Source: Lepus europaeus | Lineage: Eukaryota; Chordata; Mammalia; Lagomorpha; Leporidae | Assembly: GCF_033115175.1 (NCBI RefSeq) | Contig: NW_026909196.1 | Coordinates: forward strand, 7,502,001-7,566,000 | Length of the DNA: 64,000 nucleotides | Direction of reading: 5' to 3' | Shown: piece after piece, positions 26,672 through 33,019 of the stretch | How the letters are laid out: each line of letters opens with the position of its first letter | How positions within the stretch are numbered: the stretch's first letter is position 1 | The notes under the pieces: generated by a model | Database searches by the model: none | What the model saw: only the letters and a program-made list of their open reading frames with translations | Told to the model about the DNA's origin: nothing | Made by a program: the position numbers and the translations under genes

Positions 26672-27214
26672 TGTTGGACCTCTCAGTTGTAGAGATGCCC
26701 ACTTGCTCGAGAGGACGCCCAAAAATCCAGACTCCAGACCAGTTGATGCAAAAAGCATGAGGTATTTATTGTACGTTTGCGCAAACGGGCCCCCACCTAA
26801 GGCGGTGAGGAGCCCTGAGCGGCAGTTTCACACAGGTTATATAGTCAACAAATTAGCATATGGGATTGGCCGGTTCAGAGGGACAATTAGCATACCGGAG
26901 AGTGCTAAGGAGAGTGCTGAGGGAACCAGCTGAGGAGAATGCTGAGGAGAGTGCTGAGGGAACCAGCTGAAGAGAATGCTGAGGAGAGTGCTGAGGGAAC
27001 CAGCTGAGGAGAATGCTGAGGAGAGTACTGAGACTCTCCGAAGGGGGAGTGGCAGCTCTGCTCTGGGCATGCCTAGAGGTTCTCTAAAGGGGATAGACTT
27101 TTCCTTCCCAGAGAACGTGCCCGCTGGACCCTGGGGAACATCCAACCTCTTAAGAAGCCCCTGATATCTGCCCAGGCCTAGTTTCTTGTCCCTCTCCCCC
27201 ATAAGGGTCCTTCA
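26672..27214 (-). repeat. 3' LTR of ERV-B (543 bp)
   Basis: On the plus strand it reads TGTTGGACC...GGTCCTTCA, the complement of a TG...CA LTR. It holds the U3 37-bp repeats (about 26900-27033), TATA (TTATATA at 26837-26843), the palindrome and the poly(A) signal (TTTATT at 26765-26770). Its only difference from the 5' LTR is A at 26877. Its promoter points leftward, out of the provirus into satellite block 2. Confidence 0.96.
26765..26770 (-). terminator. Polyadenylation signal of ERV-B 3' LTR
   Basis: AATAAA on the minus strand, next to the conserved R palindrome. It is the expected 3' end signal for ERV-B transcripts. Confidence 0.8.
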
Positions 27215-27232
27215 TTCCCTCCTTTTCTTTTT
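27215..27232 (-). promoter_or_regulatory. Polypurine tract of ERV-B
   Basis: The plus strand shows TTCCCTCCTTTTCTTTTT, the complement of the 18-base purine run also found in ERV-A, abutting the 3' LTR. Confidence 0.93.
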
Positions 27233-27396
27233 GCAAAGATTTTAATCATAAAATCTATTGGACCGGCCTGGGGAGAACCTGCCTCACTGGAGGGAGGAAA
27301 CTCTGTTCTTGCTGGACTGGGTTAGGTTCCACGTTAACAATTGCGGAGCATGGGGATTGGAAAAACAATGGGGAAAGGCCAGGAACATCACAAATA
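27233..27396 (-). other. Noncoding pol-to-LTR spacer, no env
   Basis: About 164 bp between the position of the integrase stop and the polypurine tract. It aligns with 1194-1357 of ERV-A with few changes and contains no envelope-like frame. Confidence 0.85.
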
Positions 27397-28142
27397 TTAA
27401 ACAGTTTTTAAAAGTCTTAGCTTGAGTGGGTTCTGAGTGCACTGGAGCTTCCATTTGGCTGGTCTATCCGGATCCTCGGGGCCCTGGGGAGGTGGTACTC
27501 GCCCCACGTGTGAGGCATGGACTCAAGCAGCGATTCCGTCGACCTTGAGAGCGGTGGGAGTTGTTAACAGCACAGTGAAGGGGCCTTTCCACCGGGGCTC
27601 CAGAGTCTTAGATTGGTAGGCTGCTGCAAGAGGTTTCCAGACCTGGTTCTGGATGATCTGGAGCGCTCTCAACCGGGCCTGTAACTTAGGGGCATCGGCA
27701 ACGGAGTCACTGGCAAGGTCAAGCAAGCCTGCTACTGGTGGGGGCCCTCCATAAAGGATTTCGTATGGTGTCAGCCCGCAATGAGAGGGCGTGTTTTCGG
27801 ACCCGGAACAACACCATAGGGAGGAGTTGGACCCAGTCTTTAACGCCAGTCTCCAACGCTAATTTGGTCTACCTGTCCTGAACTTTGGGGTCTACAGGCA
27901 CAATGCAATCTCCAATTTATGCCTAATGCCTTGGCCACCAACTGACTTACCTGGGAGACAAACGCTGGGCCATTGTCGGACCCGATTACCTTAGGCAAGC
28001 CGAACCGGGGGAAGATCTCCTCTATGATCTTCTTGACGACCACCTGGGCGGTTTCCCGTTTTGTGGGGAATGCCTCAGTCCATCCGGAGAAAATGTCTAC
28101 AAAAACTTAGAAGATACTTATTCCCATAACTGCCCGGCCTTA
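27397..28142 (-). pseudogene. pol: Integrase remnant of ERV-B
   Basis: Fragments match the ERV-A integrase closely: the core around SDNGPAF (about 27960-27990), a stretch around [11 protein letters not shown] (about 27690-27725) and the WKGPF C-terminal motif (about 27580-27595). The 258-bp deletion removed the zinc domain and the first catalytic Asp. The 32-bp deletion cuts through the codon of the catalytic Glu and shifts frame. Only the central Asp survives. The 66-bp deletion removes 22 codons before the C-terminal domain. Two single-base insertions break the frame further. It cannot encode an active enzyme. Confidence 0.94.
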
Positions 28143-28384
28143 CTATTTTCTCTCCGAGCCTCCAAACCCTTATTTGTTCATCATACTCTGCACCGAGCCG
28201 CTGGATCGTATCTAAGTCTTGGTCCGAATAGAGGAAAGGTGGTTCCCTCGATACTTGGGTGGGCTCAATTGTCTTTAACGGGAGCACCTGTTGGCTCAGG
28301 GCTACCGCCCTAGCGGCCTCGTCTGCCATCCTGTTTCCCCTTGCTACGGGATCGTCTCCTCGTTGGTGCCCGGGGCAATGAATT
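28143..28384 (-). pseudogene. pol: End of RNase H and RNase H/integrase linker, remnant
   Basis: The minus strand encodes a segment with the conserved end of a gammaretroviral RNase H (a CPGHQ-type motif just after the filler, then GNRMADEAAR), leading into the linker shared with the start of ERV-A ([13 protein letters not shown]). The bulk of RNase H, including its active-site acids, is missing upstream. An open frame of 84 codons starts at the ATG 28327-28329, by chance, in this remnant. Confidence 0.85.
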
Positions 28385-28417
28385 GCTGAGGAGAATGCTG
28401 AGGAGAGTGGCAGCTCT
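28385..28417 (-). other. 33-bp LTR-U3 fragment used as filler at a pol deletion
   Basis: On the plus strand the bases from GCTGAGGAGAATGCTGAGG to GGCAGCTCT match the U3 tandem repeat and the sequence beside it in the same provirus (about 27004-27058), except that 24 bp are missing between two AGT copies. It lies exactly where pol jumps from the palm domain (YVDD at 28443-28454) to the end of RNase H. I infer template switching into the LTR during reverse transcription. Confidence 0.85.
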
Positions 28418-28830
28418 ACTCAGTTTCAGCGGCAAGGAGGAGGTCGTCCACATATTGCAGGAGGACCAGGTCCGGATGGTTGACTCGGAAGTCGGCCAAA
28501 TCTAGGTGCAGAGCTTCATCAAACAAGGTAGGCGAGTTTTTAAATCCTTAAGGCAACCTTGTCCAGGTGAGTTGTCCTGAAAACCCGGTCTCTGAGTCTT
28601 TCCACTCAAAAGCAAAGATGGATTGGCTCTGAGGGCTCAGTCTTAAACAAAAGAATGCACCTTTTAGATCTAACACAGTGCACCATACGTGGGTCGGAGG
28701 CAAGGTACTTAGCAGATTGTAGGGGTTGGGCACCGTGGGATGCATATCCTCCGCTCTCCCGTTAACCTCCCGCAAGTCCTGTACCGGGCGGCAGTCACCC
28801 GTACCAGGCCTCTCTACTGGTAGTAGGGGG
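28418..28830 (-). pseudogene. pol: Reverse transcriptase fingers/palm remnant
   Basis: After the G7 frameshift the RT frame resumes (REVN, then [31 protein letters not shown]) and stops at TAA 28548-28550. Past that stop the same frame continues ([13 protein letters not shown]) to the YVDDLL catalytic motif at 28443-28454 and then runs into the U3 filler. The first palm motif has Gly where gammaretroviral RTs have a second Asp (LDLKG), which would itself impair nucleotide binding. Thumb, connection and most of RNase H are deleted. Confidence 0.93.
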
Positions 28831-29478
28831 GGCGCTCCAAGGTGAACGACAAGGTTTTAAAATGCCTAGGTGTAACAGTCTCTGGATATGTGGCCGGATA
28901 CCTTCCTTAGCTTCCTTGCCCATCGGATATTGACGAACTGACACGGGAATGGCCGTGGGCTTCAGATCTATGATCAAGGGAGGCCGGTTGACGGCCAGCC
29001 CTATTCCCGCAGTCTCTGCCCAGGCCTGAGGAAAATCTGTGAGCCACTTGGGGTCCAGGGGAGCCATGGTGGACGAGGGCCTCTCGAATAATCGGTGTTC
29101 GTCCTCCAAGCGTAGTGTTAATACCTGGAGGGGCCGCCCTCCTGAGTCTGTGATGGTAGCTCCTTTCTCATGGAAGTGAATTTGGGCTCCTACCTTCGAG
29201 AGTAGGTCCCTGCCCAGGAGGGGGTAGGGGCAGTCTGGCACTAGTAAGAACGAGTGTGTCACAAGTCCTGTACTTAACTGGACCTCTCGATTGGTTGTCC
29301 AGCGATATAACTTCCCACCAGTTGCCCCCTGAACCCAGGAAGTCTTGGAGCTTAAAGGCCCTTTTTCTGAAGTCAGTACCGAGTGCTGGGCTCCCGTGTC
29401 AATCAGGAAGGTTACCGGTCTGCCCCCCACTTCAAGGGTTATCCTGGGCTCAGGGGGGGGCTCCTGGCCCTGACTCAC
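28795..29478 (-). CDS. pro: Protease plus N-terminal RT fragment, read through from gag
   Basis: The frame is the same as gag and starts at the codon after the gag UAG (a GTG, so it has no start of its own and depends on stop-codon readthrough). It is 227 codons long. Retroviral aspartic protease cuts Gag and Gag-Pol during maturation; the active-site DTGA is at residues 27-30 (29392-29400) and the second conserved element, LLGRDLL, is near residue 90. The protease domain looks complete. The RT N-terminus follows (about residue 145 on) and ends in a frameshift at the G7 run with a TGA at 28795-28797. A functional protease is possible; the RT part is truncated. Confidence 0.9.
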   Translation of the reverse strand: MSQGQEPPPEPRITLEVGGRPVTFLIDTGAQHSVLTSEKGPLSSKTSWVQGATGGKLYRWTTNREVQLSTGLVTHSFLLVPDCPYPLLGRDLLSKVGAQIHFHEKGATITDSGGRPLQVLTLRLEDEHRLFERPSSTMAPLDPKWLTDFPQAWAETAGIGLAVNRPPLIIDLKPTAIPVSVRQYPMGKEAKEGIRPHIQRLLHLGILKPCRSPWSAPPTTSREAWYG

Positions 29479-29481
29479 CTA
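29458..29481 (-). promoter_or_regulatory. gag UAG readthrough signal
   Basis: gag ends in UAG (29479-29481), with pro in the same frame. Eight nucleotides after the stop, RNA GGGC-CAGGA-GCCC (29470-29458) can form a stem, followed by a C-run that could extend a pseudoknot. The same spacing and stem type are known from gammaretroviral gag-pol readthrough sites. I did not fold it computationally. Confidence 0.85.
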
Positions 29482-31089
29482 GTCGTCTTCTTCCAGGGAC
29501 AGGATTGGAACTGGTCTCTTCTTTGGTCCCTGTGTTTTCTTCGGGCAGTCTTTGACCCAGTGTCCTCTTTCTTTACAATAGGCACATTGATCTCTTTCCA
29601 CCCGAGGCTTTCGTTTGTCTCCCAAGTCCCTATTCTGTCCTGGTCTACTCCTTTCTGTATCCTGCACTACGGTGGCCAAAATTCTACTAAGCTCTCGATT
29701 AGGTCTTTTGTCTCTTTTGTCTTCCCTTTCCTCCTGCTCCTTGCGGATCCTTTCCTCCTTCTCCTCTCGGGTCTCCCTTTTGTTGTAAATCTTTTCTGCC
29801 TCCTTTATTAAATCTTGTATAGTATACCCCTGAAGCCCCTCTAGCCACTGCAATTTATTGCGGATGTCCGGCGCTGACTGTCCTATAAAGGACATGATTA
29901 CATCTCCCTGCCGGTCCTCTGCCAGGGGGTCAAACGGGGTATACATACGGTAGGCTTCCATTAATCTTTCTAGGAAGCCTGCCGGCGTTTCCTCAGCCCC
30001 CTGTACTACTGCACATACCTTGGCCAAATTGGTGGGGCGCTTTCCAGCCCCTCTGAGACCCGCAAGGAGAATCTGGTGGTAAAGACGAAGTCGCTCCCTA
30101 CCAGCAACGGTGGTGTAGTCCCAATCAGGACGGGTTGAGGGAAACGCCTCCTCGATTTCATTTAGCAGTAGGGTCGGTCGGCCATCTGCTCCAGGGACGT
30201 TTTTCCGTGCCTCAAGGTAGACACGCTGCTTTTCCTCAGTAGTGAGGAGGGTCTGCAGGAGCTGCTGACAATCATCCCAGGTGGGCTGATGAGTCAATAA
30301 AATTGACTCAATCAGCCCAGTCAGAGCCTGGGGGTCCTGAGAGAAAGAGGGGTTATGGGTTTTCCAATTATAAAGATCGGAAGCAGAAAATGGCCAGTAC
30401 TGCATCTGGCCAGCCACCGAGCGAAGAGGAAAAGCCTGCGAATTCCAGACGCTTCCCGAGCCCCCTGCCTGCCCCCGACGGAGGCGCAGGCGGCTGGAGG
30501 GCAGGGGAGGCGCTGAGACTTCTTCCCCTGCCCTCGTGGAATCAAGGGGTGGTGCAGAAGGTTGCACATCCCGCTCTGGTTGTTGTGGAAGTTCCTGCGG
30601 GGGAGCAGGCTGGCCGGGAAGATAGGGTGGGGGAGAGTCAAAGCGCAGAAAGTCCTGATCAGCCGGAAGAACCGGTGGCTTGTCAGGTTTTGGATCTCGA
30701 ATCTCCTTCAGAGGGTATAGGGAGGAGGTTGGCACAACCGGGATAGGAGGAGGGGGTAACAGGGTCCGTATGGGCTCCGTCGGGAAGGAGAAGGGTTCTA
30801 TCCAGGGAGGGGGATTACGTGAAAGATCCTCCCACGTAGTAATGTAGGGCACCTGATCAGGGTGTCCATTTGATCCTGGCTGAAAGACCCGTGCCTTAAT
30901 CTGTAAAATAATTTCGAGGTTAAAAGTGCCGTTCCTTGGCCAGCCGACCTCGAAGGCCGGCCACTCTGAGGAACAGAATTTTGCCCATTGTTTCCTTTTA
31001 ACCTCCAATGAGAGGTGGCGCGCGCGTTCTCGAACGTCCTTCCAGTGATCTAGAGTGAGACTTAAAGGGGTGGTTATTTGTTGACCCAT
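29479..31089 (-). CDS. gag: Gag polyprotein (MA-p12-CA-NC), intact
   Basis: 536 codons from ATG 31087-31089 to UAG 29479-29481 with no break; gammaretroviral Gags are about this long. It begins MGQQ, giving Gly2 for N-myristoylation. Matrix spans about residues 1-110. A proline-rich p12-like region holds two late domains, PPPY (153-156) and PSAP (177-180), which recruit NEDD4-type ligases and TSG101 for budding. Capsid begins about residue 221 (PLRSVAG), with the major homology region around 363-376. A charged coiled-coil-like stretch (430-465) precedes nucleocapsid, which has a single zinc knuckle C502-x2-C505-x4-H510-x4-C515. It looks able to assemble particles. The ATG has C at -3 and G at +4, a weaker context than the upstream leader ATG. 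Confidence 0.96.
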   Translation of the reverse strand: MGQQITTPLSLTLDHWKDVRERARHLSLEVKRKQWAKFCSSEWPAFEVGWPRNGTFNLEIILQIKARVFQPGSNGHPDQVPYITTWEDLSRNPPPWIEPFSFPTEPIRTLLPPPPIPVVPTSSLYPLKEIRDPKPDKPPVLPADQDFLRFDSPPPYLPGQPAPPQELPQQPERDVQPSAPPLDSTRAGEEVSAPPLPSSRLRLRRGQAGGSGSVWNSQAFPLRSVAGQMQYWPFSASDLYNWKTHNPSFSQDPQALTGLIESILLTHQPTWDDCQQLLQTLLTTEEKQRVYLEARKNVPGADGRPTLLLNEIEEAFPSTRPDWDYTTVAGRERLRLYHQILLAGLRGAGKRPTNLAKVCAVVQGAEETPAGFLERLMEAYRMYTPFDPLAEDRQGDVIMSFIGQSAPDIRNKLQWLEGLQGYTIQDLIKEAEKIYNKRETREEKEERIRKEQEEREDKRDKRPNRELSRILATVVQDTERSRPGQNRDLGDKRKPRVERDQCAYCKERGHWVKDCPKKTQGPKKRPVPILSLEEDD

Positions 31090-31164
31090 GTGTGCAAGGA
31101 TTTTAGCCCAAACAAAAAGAACAGCCAATGCACAAACATATACAATAAGCAAGACAAATCCCAT
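29479..31164 (-). CDS. gag: Glyco-Gag-like N-terminally extended Gag
   Basis: The gag frame is open for 110 codons upstream of the Gag ATG (to about 31419). The first upstream in-frame ATG, at 31162-31164, sits in GCCATGG, a strong initiation context, and adds 25 residues starting [17 protein letters not shown], a hydrophobic stretch able to act as signal-anchor. Gammaretroviruses such as murine leukemia virus make a membrane-inserted glyco-Gag from an in-frame leader upstream of gag, usually from CUG; it counters host restriction in those viruses. Here I see no in-frame CTG in the open leader, and the AUG is the obvious start. Whether it is expressed is unknown. Confidence 0.75.
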   Translation of the reverse strand: MGFVLLIVYVCALAVLFVWAKILAHMGQQITTPLSLTLDHWKDVRERARHLSLEVKRKQWAKFCSSEWPAFEVGWPRNGTFNLEIILQIKARVFQPGSNGHPDQVPYITTWEDLSRNPPPWIEPFSFPTEPIRTLLPPPPIPVVPTSSLYPLKEIRDPKPDKPPVLPADQDFLRFDSPPPYLPGQPAPPQELPQQPERDVQPSAPPLDSTRAGEEVSAPPLPSSRLRLRRGQAGGSGSVWNSQAFPLRSVAGQMQYWPFSASDLYNWKTHNPSFSQDPQALTGLIESILLTHQPTWDDCQQLLQTLLTTEEKQRVYLEARKNVPGADGRPTLLLNEIEEAFPSTRPDWDYTTVAGRERLRLYHQILLAGLRGAGKRPTNLAKVCAVVQGAEETPAGFLERLMEAYRMYTPFDPLAEDRQGDVIMSFIGQSAPDIRNKLQWLEGLQGYTIQDLIKEAEKIYNKRETREEKEERIRKEQEEREDKRDKRPNRELSRILATVVQDTERSRPGQNRDLGDKRKPRVERDQCAYCKERGHWVKDCPKKTQGPKKRPVPILSLEEDD

Positions 31165-31551
31165 GGCTAAAATAGTTTTGGGAGCGGCTACCTGACCAGC
31201 CCTCCCCGGGAAGGAGGGAGACTTGGTCTCCGACCCACCTCCAGACCACCCCGGGTGCGTCTTCCGGGGGAACGGACCGAGGGTTTCCCCTCTCATCCCG
31301 GAGCGTCCTCCGGGGCACGGGCCAGGGGTTGCTGGGCACGCCTGCCTCCCCCACTGGTCCCGAACGGACCAGGGGTTGCAGGGCACACCTGCCTCCCCCA
31401 CTGGTCCCACAGAGTCAGGTCAGATACTGGCCAGTCAGAATACTTCAGTCAGAATCCAGTCAGAATACTCAAGACAAAGAACAACAGACAGAAAACACTT
31501 AATTATACCTCCAACTGGTCCTGCAGAGAATGGGTCTGAGGGCGACCTCGA
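31165..31551 (-). other. Proviral 5' leader (packaging and splice-donor region)
   Basis: The region between primer site and gag normally carries the encapsidation signal. It contains three copies of ATTCTGACTG on the minus strand (31432-31441, 31446-31455, 31457-31466) and a 47-bp direct repeat, second copy partial (31324-31370 and 31371-31410). Part of it is translatable in frame with gag. No other gene is visible. I could not assign an exact packaging signal. Confidence 0.6.
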
Positions 31552-31569
31552 GCCCCACGTTGGGCGCCA
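31552..31569 (-). promoter_or_regulatory. Primer binding site for tRNA-Lys(CUU) (Lys1,2)
   Basis: Three bases after the 5' LTR the minus strand reads TGGCGCCCAACGTGGGGC, complementary to the 3' end of the CUU-anticodon lysine tRNA. The match to the tRNA continues about four bases beyond the usual 18. This type of primer site is known from Mason-Pfizer monkey virus; gammaretroviruses mostly use proline, glutamine or similar tRNAs. Confidence 0.9.
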
Positions 31570-31665
31570 AAATGTTGGACCTCTCAGTTGTAGAGATGCC
31601 CACTTGCTCGAGAGGACGCCCAAAAATCCAGACTCCAGACCAGTTGATGCAAAAAGCATGAGGTA

Positions 31666-31671
31666 TTTATT
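31666..31671 (-). terminator. Polyadenylation signal in ERV-B 5' LTR
   Basis: TTTATT on the plus strand is AATAAA in the sense of the provirus, about 67 bp after the TATA box. In the 5' LTR it must be bypassed for full-length RNA. Confidence 0.7.
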
Positions 31672-31737
31672 GTACGTTTGCGCAAACGGGCCCCCACCTA
31701 AGGCGGTGAGGAGCCCTGAGCGGCAGTTTCACACAGG

Positions 31738-31744
31738 TTATATA
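31738..31744 (-). promoter_or_regulatory. TATA box of ERV-B 5' LTR
   Basis: TTATATA on the plus strand, TATATAA in the sense direction, downstream of the U3 repeats; the same in all three LTRs of the window. Confidence 0.8.
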
Positions 31745-32115
31745 GTCAACAAATTAGCATATGGGATTGGCCGGTTCGGAGGGACAATTAGCATACCGGA
31801 GAGTGCTAAGGAGAGTGCTGAGGGAACCAGCTGAGGAGAATGCTGAGGAGAGTGCTGAGGGAACCAGCTGAAGAGAATGCTGAGGAGAGTGCTGAGGGAA
31901 CCAGCTGAGGAGAATGCTGAGGAGAGTACTGAGACTCTCCGAAGGGGGAGTGGCAGCTCTGCTCTGGGCATGCCTAGAGGTTCTCTAAAGGGGATAGACT
32001 TTTCCTTCCCAGAGAACGTGCCCGCTGGACCCTGGGGAACATCCAACCTCTTAAGAAGCCCCTGATATCTGCCCAGGCCTAGTTTCTTGTCCCTCTCCCC
32101 CATAAGGGTCCTTCA

Positions 32116-32119
32116 ATTC
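32116..32119. repeat. ERV-B target-site duplication, right copy (ATTC)
   Basis: Matches 26668-26671; the satellite continues as GTATTTTCTAG from here. Confidence 0.95.
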
Positions 32120-33019
32120 GTATTTTCTAGAGAGAAAGCTAGAGGACCTGCGACAAACAATCATGATATTACTGTTTGTATAGATGACATTTTATGCACT
32201 TACCTAACGAAAAGACTTTGCTTTTCTCCAAAACCACTTTTACTGTGATATTCTTGGTCCAGTGCATACGAATTCCAGAGCAGTTTGTATGGATATGACT
32301 GGATGAAACCGGAAATATCCGGTTTTTCTTTGACTAACTCAAACACAGATATTGATACAGCCTGTGTGTTTGTGTTTTCTGGATATTATCAACGGACTTT
32401 ATGGTTTTTAATGTTTTTTTTTTCCAGGGAACATTTAATTTTGTGCTTGGAAACACTAATTGGTTCAACATTTTGAAACAAGCTCTACACATTCGTATTT
32501 TCCAGGGAGAAAGCAATAGGAACTGTGACAAACAAACATGATATTTCTGTTTGTATAGATGACATTTTATGCACTTGCATAACGAATAAACTTTGCTTTC
32601 CTCCAAAACCATTTTTACTGTGATTTTCTCGGTCCATTACATACGAATTTCACACAAGTTTGTCCGGATATGACTGGATGAAATCAGAAATATCCGGTTG
32701 TGTTTTGGCTAAGTCAATCCGAAATATTGTGAAAGCCTCTGTGTTTGTGTTTTCTGGATATTATCCATGGACTGTATTGTTTTGAATGCTTTTATCAGGG
32801 AACATTCAATTTTTTCCCGTAGAAACACTAACTGGTTCATCATGGGTACACCAGCTCTACACATTTGTATTTTCAAGGGAGAAAGCTAGAGGAACTGCGA
32901 CAAAGAAACACGATATTTCTCTTTGTATAGATGACATTTTATGCACTTGCCTAACGAAAAGACTTTGCTTTTCTCCAAAACCATTGTTACTGTGATTTTC
33001 TCAGTCCATTGCATACGAA

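Larger units (their letters stand above)
27397..29478 (-). pseudogene. pol: Degraded pro-pol of ERV-B (overview)
   Basis: It begins right after the gag UAG and ends at the TAA position shared with ERV-A. In reading order the damage is: a frameshift at a G7 run on the plus strand (28826-28832); an in-frame TAA (28548-28550); a deletion from just past the YVDD palm motif to the end of RNase H, filled with a U3 scrap (28385-28417); an in-frame 258-bp integrase deletion (junction 28142/28143); a 1-bp insertion (28107-28108); a 32-bp deletion (junction 27867/27868); a 1-bp insertion in a T-run (27794-27797); and a 66-bp deletion between ACCAA repeats (27613-27617). Deletion sizes come from comparison with ERV-A. 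No functional RT, RNase H or integrase can be made. Confidence 0.95.
26672..32115 (-). mobile_element. ERV-B: complete env-less gammaretrovirus-like provirus (5444 bp)
   Basis: Read on the minus strand: 5' LTR (31573-32115), Lys primer site, leader, gag, protease, damaged RT, fragments of RNase H and integrase, polypurine tract, 3' LTR (26672-27214). The flanking ATTC duplication shows a normal integrase-mediated insertion with no later rearrangement of the edges. The two LTRs differ only at 26877 (A) versus 31778 (G), a CpG-to-CpA change, so the insertion is recent or its LTRs were converted. gag is intact; pol has several deletions, frameshifts and a stop; env is absent. Confidence 0.97.
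31573..32115 (-). repeat. 5' LTR of ERV-B (543 bp)
   Basis: Identical to the 3' LTR except G at 31778. On the minus strand: U3 with the 37-bp repeats (about 31801-31934 on the plus map), TATA box, R with the 14-bp palindrome and AATAAA, then U5 ending in CA next to the primer site. It drives transcription leftward through gag. Confidence 0.96.

Noticed and set aside
31548-31572. A lysine tRNA gene fragment
   Set aside because: It matches only the tRNA 3' end including CCA and adjoins an LTR, so it is the primer binding site.
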